A stretch of DNA of 7,753 nucleotides from Eubacteriales bacterium (GTDB lineage Bacteria; Bacillota; Clostridia; Peptostreptococcales; Anaerovoracaceae): positions 1 to 7,753 of the forward strand of contig JAQUXD010000081.1 of NCBI GenBank assembly GCA_028692535.1, in the 5' to 3' direction. A program made the position numbers and the translations under genes. Positions 1 through 6,900 of the stretch are shown here, piece by piece (the first letter of the stretch is position 1; each line of letters begins with the position of its first letter). The notes beneath the pieces are model-generated. The model had not been told where the DNA came from and ran no database searches. It saw only the letters and a list, made by a program, of their open reading frames with translations.

Positions 1-425
1 ATGGCTTCCGCTTCCGGGGCTACGCCGATCACGCCGATCATGGTGTTGATGGGGAAGGTGAGCTTGTGATTGAATCGGACGGTGTCGCCGGATACGTCGA
101 ACTCCCGGACGACTCGTTCGGCGACTCTCTGATAAAAGGCGCCGCCTTCTACGGATTGGCGCATATAGCCTTTTCCCTTGAGGCGAATGTCCAGGATCTC
201 CACTTTTAGGACATCGCCTTTTTTTGCGCCCTGTACGAACAGGGGGCCGGTGGCCGGATTTTCTATGGCGTTTTCAGGCTCGAATTCGCTGCCGTCGGCG
301 GACAAGCGGTCATCGTAGCAGTTGCGGGTCTCAAACCAGACGGTGTCGCCGCTTTGGCAGAATGCGGCCGGTGCATCGTCGGGCGAATGAGCGCCGATCA
401 CATAGTCACGGGTGATGCGTATCAT
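1..425 (-). CDS. Acetamidase/formamidase family protein, N-terminal part (truncated by window edge)
   Basis: The visible 141 codons match the start of the FmdA/AmdA family of metal-dependent amidases, cytoplasmic enzymes that hydrolyse formamide or acetamide to ammonia and the acid. Family-like stretches are SGDTVWFET (residues 25-33) followed by a Cys-Tyr pair, ENPATGPLFVQGA (55-67), KKGDVLKVEILDI (68-80) and, near the cut, TMIGVIGVAP (128-137). Full-length members have about 300 residues, so roughly half is outside the window. The ATG at 423-425 is chosen because AAGGAGG lies 5 nt upstream. The gene begins 21 bp after the mgtE stop on the same strand, so the two are probably co-transcribed. 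The substrate cannot be told from this part; many clostridial members have no tested activity. Family assignment is by remembered motifs. Confidence 0.85.
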   Translation of the reverse strand, partial: MIRITRDYVIGAHSPDDAPAAFCQSGDTVWFETRNCYDDRLSADGSEFEPENAIENPATGPLFVQGAKKGDVLKVEILDIRLKGKGYMRQSVEGGAFYQRVAERVVREFDVSGDTVRFNHKLTFPINTMIGVIGVAPEAEA

Positions 426-430
426 GGGAA

Positions 431-437
431 CCTCCTT
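431..437 (-). promoter_or_regulatory. Ribosome binding site of the acetamidase-family gene
   Basis: The minus strand reads AAGGAGG, 5 nt before the ATG at 425. It lies entirely in the 21-bp gap after the mgtE stop codon. No promoter or terminator fits in that gap, which supports readthrough from mgtE. Confidence 0.8.
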
Positions 438-446
438 CGATATTTT

Positions 447-1814
447 TTACAGCCCAAGCAAGGTCGTTGCGATTTGGAAATAGATAAGCAGGGACATGGC
501 GTCCACGATGGTGGAAATAAAGGGGCTTGCCATTACTGCCGGATCCACTCCGGTGCGACTGGCCAGCATGGGCAGGCTGCAACCCACCAACTTGGCCACA
601 AGTACGGTGCCGATCAGAGTTAGGCTTACCACAGCGGCTACTTCTGTGGATACGTGGTCAAAATAAATCAACTTTAAAAAATTGACAGCGGAGAGGGTGA
701 CGCCGCACAGGACGGCCACCCGAATCTCCTTCCAGATCACTTTGATGATATCTTCAAACTCGATGTCGCCCAGGGAAAGTCCGCGGATGATGGTGACGCA
801 GGCCTGGTTGCCGGAATTGCCGCCGGTGCCCATAAGCATTGGAATAAATGCCGTCAGCACCACCTGGGCGGCCAATGCGCTTTCGAAATGAGTAATGATG
901 ATGCTGGTGAACGTGGCCGATACCATCATAAGCATCAGCCAGGGGATACGCTGCTTCCAGGTATCCCAGACACTGGTCTTGAGATAAGCCCGATCCGAAG
1001 GCAGGATGGCAGCCATCCTTTCCATATCTTCCGTGGCCTCTTCTTGCATAACTTCCAGCGCGTCGTCGAAGGTGACGATCCCAACGAGTCTGTTTTCCGC
1101 ATCCACAACAGGAAAAGCGGTAAATTCATACTTATAGAACATCCTGGCGACTTCTTCTTGATCGTCGGTCGTCTGGATGGAGATGACGTTGGTCTCCATC
1201 AGATCGGAGATTTTGTCGGTCTCTTCGGCCAGAAGCAGCTCCTTGACCGTGACCAGACCGATCAGTCTGCGGTGGTCCACCACATAACAGATGTAGATGG
1301 TTTCTTTGTCCACCCCGGTCTTGCGAATGTGGTCGAAGGATTCTTTGACCGTGAAATCCGGCTTCAAATCCACATACTCGATGGTCATGATGCTGCCGGC
1401 CGAATCTTCCGGATAATTGAGGATCTGATTGATGTTTTTTCGAGTGGCAGCGTCTACATTTTGCAGGATCTTCTTGACAACGTTGGCCGGCATTTCTTCG
1501 ATGATGTCTACCGTATCATCCAGAAAAACGTCATTCAGCACTTCCCTCAATTCGGCATCGGAGAATGCAGCGATCAGGGATTGCTGCAGTTCGGATTCCA
1601 TTTCCACAAAGGTGTCTGCAGCCAGTTCCTTGGGTAGGATCCGGAAGATGAGCAGGAGTTCTTCGGGGCCGATATCCCCGTCGTCCAGCAATTCTTCCAT
1701 GGCTTCGGCAATATCAGCGGGGTTCAAGGTGTCCAGATATTTGTGCATGCTGATGAAGCGCTTGGAATGAAGGTACTCCAGTAATTCTTGCATGATCAGT
1801 TCCATTTCGTCCAT
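447..1814 (-). CDS. mgtE: Magnesium transporter MgtE
   Basis: Inner-membrane Mg2+ channel/transporter (also able to carry Co2+ in some species), 455 residues, the usual length. The order is classical: an acidic helical MgtE N domain (about 1-135), two CBS domains (about 140-200 and 204-262), a connecting plug helix (about 263-285), then five membrane helices (about 286-455). Family signatures are GTGGNSGNQA (329-338), DPAVMASPFISTIVDAM (424-440) and the pore-lining Asp at 438, the equivalent of the selectivity-filter Asp in Thermus MgtE. In known MgtE proteins the N and CBS domains bind Mg2+ and close the pore when cytosolic Mg2+ is high. The frame stays open to 1895, but the ATG at 1814 is preferred: AAAGGAGG sits 6 nt upstream and the protein then starts like its homologues. 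The last residues are close to the helix end, as is normal. Followed by the acetamidase-family gene. Confidence 0.95.
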   Translation of the reverse strand: MDEMELIMQELLEYLHSKRFISMHKYLDTLNPADIAEAMEELLDDGDIGPEELLLIFRILPKELAADTFVEMESELQQSLIAAFSDAELREVLNDVFLDDTVDIIEEMPANVVKKILQNVDAATRKNINQILNYPEDSAGSIMTIEYVDLKPDFTVKESFDHIRKTGVDKETIYICYVVDHRRLIGLVTVKELLLAEETDKISDLMETNVISIQTTDDQEEVARMFYKYEFTAFPVVDAENRLVGIVTFDDALEVMQEEATEDMERMAAILPSDRAYLKTSVWDTWKQRIPWLMLMMVSATFTSIIITHFESALAAQVVLTAFIPMLMGTGGNSGNQACVTIIRGLSLGDIEFEDIIKVIWKEIRVAVLCGVTLSAVNFLKLIYFDHVSTEVAAVVSLTLIGTVLVAKLVGCSLPMLASRTGVDPAVMASPFISTIVDAMSLLIYFQIATTLLGL

Positions 1815-1820
1815 GTCGTA

Positions 1821-1828
1821 CCTCCTTT
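1821..1828 (-). promoter_or_regulatory. Ribosome binding site deciding the mgtE start
   Basis: The minus strand reads AAAGGAGG, 6 nt before the ATG at 1814. It rules in favour of this start over the in-frame ATG at 1895, which lies upstream of both -10 candidates or overlaps one of them. Confidence 0.85.
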
Positions 1829-1857
1829 CTCTGTCGGGAAATCGCCCTGCACGTTCT

Positions 1858-1886
1858 ATCTTATGCTTTGCCGCTGATACCGTCAA
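1858..1886 (-). promoter_or_regulatory. Sigma-70-type promoter candidate for mgtE (proximal)
   Basis: On the minus strand TTGACG (1886-1881) is followed after exactly 17 bp by TAAGAT (1863-1858). That is five of six and four of six consensus bases with ideal spacing. Transcription would begin near 1851, giving a leader of about 37 nt that contains little more than the ribosome binding site. Such a leader is too short for an Mg2+-sensing M-box riboswitch. Confidence 0.55.
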
Positions 1887-1893
1887 CCACAAC

Positions 1894-1902
1894 ATTATAA
1901 CA
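1894..1902 (-). promoter_or_regulatory. Extended -10 promoter candidate for mgtE (distal)
   Basis: The minus strand reads TGTTATAAT, a perfect extended -10 element. The hexamer 17 bp upstream is poor (TCATGA), which is tolerated with an extended -10. Initiation would be near 1887, giving a leader of about 73 nt. It lies just upstream of the proximal candidate, so mgtE may have tandem promoters. Confidence 0.5.
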
Positions 1903-1933
1903 TTTTTTCGATATGCTCATGATTCCGGACTTG

Positions 1934-1942
1934 TGATAAAAT
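1934..1942 (+). promoter_or_regulatory. Extended -10 promoter candidate for the DUF523 gene
   Basis: TGATAAAAT is an extended -10 with one mismatch in the hexamer (TAAAAT). The -35 position at 17-bp spacing holds TGCTCA (1914-1919), only half matching. Initiation near 1949 would leave about 60 nt of leader before the ATG at 2009. It is divergent from the mgtE promoters; the two extended -10 elements lie about 31 bp apart. Confidence 0.4.
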
Positions 1943-2008
1943 GGAAATACATTCGAGCTTTCACAGGCCGAAGCAGGATATTTATCGCAAAATAACAGGA
2001 GAAATGAT

Positions 2009-2452
2009 ATGAGAAAACCGAAAATTCTGATCAGCAGCTGCCTGTTGGGCCTTCCGGCGCGCTACAACGGAGAGCAGTTGGTGCATCCTATGATCGAAGC
2101 TCTGGAGGAAAAGTACGAGCTGATTGCTGTGTGCCCCGAAACGCTGGGCGGGTTGGAGATTCCAAGGCCGCCGGCAGAGATCATTGGTAAACGGGTGGTC
2201 AACAAAGAAGGTTTGGACGTTACCCAGGAGTACGAGGAAGGTGCGCAGCGAACCCTGGACATCGCCAAGGGATTGTCCATCAAAATTGCTGTCTTCAAGG
2301 AACGGAGTCCGTCTTGCGGACACGGCTGGATCCATGACGGCACATTTACCGACGGAATGGTAGAGGCAGACGGTGTTTGCACAAGGTTGCTCATCGAAAA
2401 CGGCATCGAGGTCCTGGGTGAAAGCCGGATCAGCGAGCTTCTTACTCGTTGA
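2009..2452 (+). CDS. DUF523 family protein, TudS-like putative Fe-S desulfurase
   Basis: A 147-residue cytoplasmic protein with the complete DUF523 pattern: ISSCLLG (8-14) with RYNG (18-21), VCPETLGGLEIPRPPAEI (41-58), KERSPSCG (97-104) and HDGTF (109-113). Cys11, Cys42 and Cys103 lie in these conserved blocks. In the characterised member, thiouracil desulfurase TudS, three conserved Cys hold a [4Fe-4S] cluster whose open iron takes sulfur from the substrate; the same role is inferred here but not shown. Other members are stand-alone proteins of unknown function, so a thiouracil substrate should not be assumed. A fourth Cys is at 124. The start is supported by AGGAG at 1997-2001, 7 nt upstream. 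It is monocistronic as far as seen, divergent from mgtE, and its stop overlaps the end of the convergent prepilin gene by 11 bp. Confidence 0.88.
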   Translation: MRKPKILISSCLLGLPARYNGEQLVHPMIEALEEKYELIAVCPETLGGLEIPRPPAEIIGKRVVNKEGLDVTQEYEEGAQRTLDIAKGLSIKIAVFKERSPSCGHGWIHDGTFTDGMVEADGVCTRLLIENGIEVLGESRISELLTR

Positions 2453-3005
2453 CCGTGCGCACGGCCAGTTCGATGGCTGCCAGAGTCTGATCTTCTTCCG
2501 CAAATGAGGTGGTGCCGAGAGGCTGATAGACGGTCAGTTCAAGATAGAAGACCTGACCGTCGTAGGTGATGTCGCTTAAGCCTGCTTCCAGATCGTTGGT
2601 ATAGACGGCATCGTTCACCAGTGGATAGTAGGTGGAAACCGGAGCGCCGCCGCCGGGCGGGACCCGGGTGTAGACCATTTCGATCTTCCCTTCGTGACTG
2701 ACCGGTTTTACCTCCAGGCCGTAGATGGAACTTGTGAAGGATGCAAGAGTAAGATTGTCGCTGCTTTGCAGTTTTACGTCCCGGGCGTAGCGCAGCTCGT
2801 CGGTCAGGCTTTGGGAGAGCGTGGACAGGAGCACAGTAGACTCAGAGACCGCTTTCATTTGTTGATAAGCGTTCATTGTGGCGGGGATGGCTACAAAAAG
2901 GGCGGCGGCGATCAGGACCATCACTGTGATGGCCGCCAGCATTTCGATCAGCGTAAAGCCGCTTTTCCCGCGGTGCTTCTTTTTTTTGCAGTCCATCTTT
3001 TGCAT
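2442..3005 (-). CDS. Prepilin-like minor pilin (GspJ/PilW-like position)
   Basis: A 187-residue protein with a textbook type IV prepilin N-terminus: a basic leader with KKKKHRGK (7-14), cleavage expected after Gly16, mature end FTLIEMLAAITVM (17-29) with Glu21 at +5, and one hydrophobic helix to about residue 40. The rest is a long amphipathic segment (about 45-80) and a beta-rich globular domain with a PPGGGAP loop (116-122). A prepilin peptidase would cleave and methylate it, and it would join a type IV pilus or pseudopilus. Last gene of the four-gene prepilin run, where PilW/GspJ-type subunits are common; that subtype is inferred from order and size only. Its ATG overlaps the preceding stop by one base (TAATG), with GGAGGG 7 nt upstream, so translation is probably coupled. 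It ends inside the DUF523 gene end with no visible terminator. Confidence 0.85.
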   Translation of the reverse strand: MQKMDCKKKKHRGKSGFTLIEMLAAITVMVLIAAALFVAIPATMNAYQQMKAVSESTVLLSTLSQSLTDELRYARDVKLQSSDNLTLASFTSSIYGLEVKPVSHEGKIEMVYTRVPPGGGAPVSTYYPLVNDAVYTNDLEAGLSDITYDGQVFYLELTVYQPLGTTSFAEEDQTLAAIELAVRTVNE

Positions 3006-3304
3006 TACGGTGCCCTCCAGTAGGCGTGGATGGCTTCGTCGGAAATGCTGCCACTGTAGTTTACATCGATGGACACGCCGTTCATGATCACAGTGGAGGT
3101 CCCTTCCGGTATGCGGCTTTCCGCGCGGATCATTTCCGAGGAGAACAGAGCAAAGGCATCCGTGGCCTGGTTATTGATGGCGGCGGCGGAGCGAATGTAC
3201 ATTAACAGAATCGTGGAAGTGACTGCGATGATCATAATAGCCACCAGCGTTTCCAGCAGGCTTTCGCCCTGATCAGAACTCAGTTTTTTGAAGCAGCGCT
3301 TCAT
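3005..3304 (-). CDS. Small prepilin-like minor pilin (GspI/PilV-like)
   Basis: A 99-residue protein with leader MKRCFKKLSSDQG, cleavage expected after Gly13, and mature start ESLLETLVAIMIIAV (14-28). Glu18 is at +5, and Glu replaces the usual Phe at +1. The hydrophobic helix runs to about 36 and continues as an amphipathic helix to about 64, followed by a short beta-rich tail (70-99). It is small even for a minor pilin. GspI/PilV-type subunits have this size and the TLxEVLVA-like start, so that subtype is the best guess. The start at 3304 lies 1 bp after the preceding stop (TGATATG) with AAGGGGG 9 nt upstream; its own stop overlaps the next ATG by one base. With GspJ- and GspK-like neighbours it probably forms a heteromeric tip. 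Function is inferred from class features; no specific family recognised. Confidence 0.8.
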   Translation of the reverse strand: MKRCFKKLSSDQGESLLETLVAIMIIAVTSTILLMYIRSAAAINNQATDAFALFSSEMIRAESRIPEGTSTVIMNGVSIDVNYSGSISDEAIHAYWRAP

Positions 3305-3305
3305 A

Positions 3306-3953
3306 TCAGTTTTCCCCCTTCGTGATGGCAGAGGTATCGAAGGTGACTGTGGTGATCCTGCGCACCAATATCCGGGTGCACAGGTCGTATTCGCCGGAGC
3401 CCGGAGGCGATTGGAATTCGTGGACAGAGGTATCGGTCTCCGTACGGGATTCCACGTCTGCGGGCATGGTAAGCGTCAGGGCGTAGGGAATTTCGCCGGA
3501 GCGTGTCAAGACGAATTTCAGCATGCGCTCTGCGCTCATGCTGACCTGTACTGTCACATCTTCCAACCCAAGATCCGGGGCCTGGATCAGAAATGTTTCC
3601 TCAGCCGCCGGATCGTCGAAGAGCGGGGCCAGCTTTTCGGCAAGAGCATTGGTCGGTGGTGTCAGGCTCCGTTGAGGACTGGCTTCGAATACATCGCAAG
3701 GCTGATCGTGGGTGATGGTTACATATTCTTCTGTGAAAAAGGTGCCGGCCATCTCGCCGCGGATCAGCTCGGCCGCCGAATAGACTGTCATATAGTCCTG
3801 TTCTTCGTCTTTCAGATGACGGGTCTGTCCGATGGCAGCCGAACCGGCGGACAGGATGATGCCGCCGATGGTAATGCACAGCAGCAGATATCCCAGCGCC
3901 ATGATCACGGTGGCGCCATTATTGTTTTTTATTTTTTCTTTGACTGTCTTCAT
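3306..3953 (-). CDS. Prepilin-like protein lacking Glu+5 (GspK/PilX-like)
   Basis: A 215-residue protein. A basic leader (MKTVKEKIKNNNG) ends in Gly13, followed by ATVIMALGYLLLCITIGGII (14-33) and an amphipathic segment reaching about residue 68. Position +5 is Met18, not Glu. Loss of Glu+5 is typical of GspK and frequent in PilX-type N-termini, where the subunit caps the filament and needs no partner above it; the placement here at the tip is inferred. The remainder is hydrophilic and beta-rich with Cys86 and Cys192, which could pair outside the membrane. The ATG at 3953 follows the giant prepilin stop by 18 bp; only a weak AGG 9 nt upstream is seen, so initiation may be less efficient than in the neighbours. 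The next gene starts 1 bp after its stop. Subtype is tentative, prepilin-like nature is fairly secure. Confidence 0.75.
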   Translation of the reverse strand: MKTVKEKIKNNNGATVIMALGYLLLCITIGGIILSAGSAAIGQTRHLKDEEQDYMTVYSAAELIRGEMAGTFFTEEYVTITHDQPCDVFEASPQRSLTPPTNALAEKLAPLFDDPAAEETFLIQAPDLGLEDVTVQVSMSAERMLKFVLTRSGEIPYALTLTMPADVESRTETDTSVHEFQSPPGSGEYDLCTRILVRRITTVTFDTSAITKGEN

Positions 3954-3971
3954 TTTGTAAGACCTGTTCCT

Positions 3972-6900
3972 CTATGGAAATACAGTGATCGTCCCGCCGG
4001 ACAACGTTCCGGCGATGGTAAAGTGATAAGCTGATCTTTCCCGCCCGCTCACTGTTGCATTGTTGACCCAGAGTATGCTGTCTGTTCCGGTCGATTCGAA
4101 CTGCAGTTTCATCCCCCATCCTGTCGATGCGCTGATCGTAGCCGATACGATCGCGATGTCATTTTCTGAGGTAAGATACACGCTGCCGCGGCTGCTGGAA
4201 ACAGACGTCTGCGCTTCGGGAGTTGCCAGGGATGACAGATCGATACCGCTGCCGTTGCTTGTGATGCTGATCGGCTTCCCGTAGGCCGTGTTTTCTATAT
4301 TCGCTGAGCGAGCCGATATGCTTTCTCCTGCGGTGATTGTAATGTCGACTTTTGCATCAATGGTCGCCTTGTCTAAGTTAAGGGATTGAGCAGCTTCAAT
4401 CTCGATGGTTGAATCACTCCCGCCCCCGGTTGACTCTATGTGAGATTCTGAAGCGATTACGCTTCCCTCAGAAGACACGATGCGGACGCCATAGTCCCCA
4501 GCCGATGTGATCGTAGCGTTGCTGATGTTGATATCGTCTCGGGATATCAGACTTAAAACCCCGCTGCCGTCGCTTTTGGTCGCGATGGTTGTTCCTATTG
4601 CTTGAATACCTCCATTTTCAGCGGTTATGCTTGAAATATAGGGGTTTGGTTTATTCTCGAATCCTGAGATATTTATGCCGTCCAGTATGATATCCCCATT
4701 ATGAGATACCATTGAAACTGCAAGATTACTAGAGGCGTAGATATTGGTTTGCAGCACGATATCTCCCTCGACTACCCAATCAACAGTCTTGTTGCTTGTG
4801 ATGATCAGGTCGCCTGTTTCTTCAGGGACATAAAGCGAACCACCCACCAAGACATCGTCGACAACGATTTGTCCATTCGTAAGATCATCCGCTGTCAGAA
4901 AAACGTACTCATCATCCTTAAATATCATGGCTTGTCCGCCAGGGATCTCTTCGTCCGGTCTGAAGATTTCCGTGTCTCCGATTTCGACCAAGCCTCCTCC
5001 CGGCGTTTCAATCGGCCAATTCCCGTAGTGTGCAAGCGTTCCGACCAGTGCAATGGGATATGCTTGTCCTGCCAGGTCAAGGCTATAAGGTTTTGTCGTT
5101 GCGATCGTGGGCACTCTCCAAGGCCCTGTGCTGTATGTGGCCTGCAACTCATCGATGCTTCTGGCGGTTATACCGCTTATTGCACTTGTATAAGTGGGGT
5201 TGGATCCGGAAAAGTAGCTGCATCCTCCGTCTGCTCTGTTGGAAAAACCATAGCTGCTGCCGGTCGTTCCGTCGAATGTCGTTGCCGAATAGCAATTGCT
5301 TATATTTCCTGATGGGGCATAGGTAAATCCGGTAACAGCGGTTCCGTTGGTTTGCTTGATATTGCCGCATGCATAGGAGAAGCTGATATCACTGTTTGAT
5401 CTTCCTATGAATCCCCCGGAATATACATTGCTTCCTGAGGTGTTCACAGTGATTTCTGTGGTGTTTGCATAACAATGTTCGATTGTATCCGAGGTGCTGG
5501 TCCCAGCAAATCCTCCCGCGCCTGAATTCCCGGCAAGGTTGACGGTCATCGTTTTCAGCGCTGCAAAGCAATAAGAATAAGAGCTGTTTTCGCTTTTCCC
5601 CACAAGACCCCCGACGGCCGTTGCGGCGCCGGCCGACAGATTTCCGTTAGAAGTCAAGGCAAAGACGCTGCTGTTTGAAATTACGGTATGAGAGACGAAA
5701 CCTGCAAGCGCGCCCGCAAAATCAGCATTTCCGCCATTGATTGTGGGATCGGTCAGCTTTACGCCTGTGATGCTTCCGGGAGACGCTGCGCTTCCGAACA
5801 CGCCAAAAAGTCCGCTGTATTCGCCGTTTGTTGCGATGGAAAGGTTGCTGATAGAATTTCCTCCACCGTTGAAGTCTGTAAGCGTGCCGTTGGAAATAGG
5901 GACAAAAATGATTGCATCCGAAAAAGCCCAATCGATATCTGTTTGGACAGTTGCTTTTGTTATACCCGAAACGTTTGACAGGTTCCGATCGAGATTTTGG
6001 AGATGTCTTGCAGAAGACAGGAATACCTCATCTCCTGCCCGGCTTGCAAAAAGGCTGTTCACGACCTTCGTTGTCGTGGAGGGTATCATTAAGTTTCCGT
6101 CGGAGGTTTCTTCTGCCGTGAGTGTGATCCGGAGATCTGCCCCCGGTAAAATAGCAGGTTTGCCGCCATCGGGCAAGAACAGCTCCTGGAAATGGTGTCC
6201 GGTCTGGAGCCTGTCCAAGGTGATCAGGATATGTCCGGTAGCGCTTTCCAGCGTTATGTTGGGATATTCCGCAAACTCGCTCTGGCTTCCGCTGAATGTA
6301 TAGGTGTAAGAAGCGTACGAAGCAGGTTCATTGCGATCTTCGATGGTTAGACGATAGGAAGCCGCCGGAGACGGCTCAATACGGATTTGCAGGCGTTCCT
6401 GGTTTTCCAATGTGAAATCCGATACCGAGGAGTCGACATTTCCCACATCCGGAAGGATGTCCGCCGATCCGCCGTAATAGCCTGTAACCGGTTGATCGGT
6501 GATGCTGTCCAGCTGCTCCCTTGTGCGGTCTGTTCCCTGAACGGCAGCGTAATCAAAATAGGCATCGGAAAAAAAGACGCCGTGAACGCTTCCGTTGGAG
6601 GGATTGTATTCGATGGCATAATACTGATCTCGTATAGCCGGATCTGCCGCGCCGGGGGGAATCAGAATATCCGTGACTGTTTTGCCCGGCGCCGGGGACC
6701 CGTCGCTGCTGCGGTTGACGACAACACACAATGTTTGACCGTCCCAGGAACTTTCGCTGTCATCGTAGTCCGCCGGCATCTGATCGATGGGGATCCAGTC
6801 TGCGAGCCCATCAGCGATCAGATCCGGATCCGCCAGCGGATCCACCTGTCCCAGGGTGCCGGCGGACCGCATCACCGTCAGTCGATTCTGGGCGGCGATG

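Noticed and set aside
888..1637. Open frame of 249 codons on the plus strand opposite mgtE
   Set aside because: It lies entirely antisense to a clear MgtE and its translation is rich in His, Asp, Gly and Phe with no family pattern, typical of a mirror frame in G+C-rich coding DNA.
1815..1895. 27-residue N-terminal extension of MgtE from the ATG at 1895
   Set aside because: This ATG overlaps the distal -10 candidate and lies upstream of the proximal promoter, while AAAGGAGG is placed correctly for the ATG at 1814; the extension is basic and unlike MgtE N-termini.
2453..2464. Perfect 12-bp palindrome CCGTGCGCACGG just after the DUF523 stop, as a terminator
   Set aside because: The stem would be only four pairs with a realistic loop, no T-run follows on either strand, and the bases are coding for the end of the convergent prepilin.
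5737..6303. Open frame of 188 codons on the plus strand opposite the giant prepilin
   Set aside because: The opposite strand is a continuous 1031-residue coding frame with recognisable motifs; this frame has no ribosome binding site I can support and no known motif.
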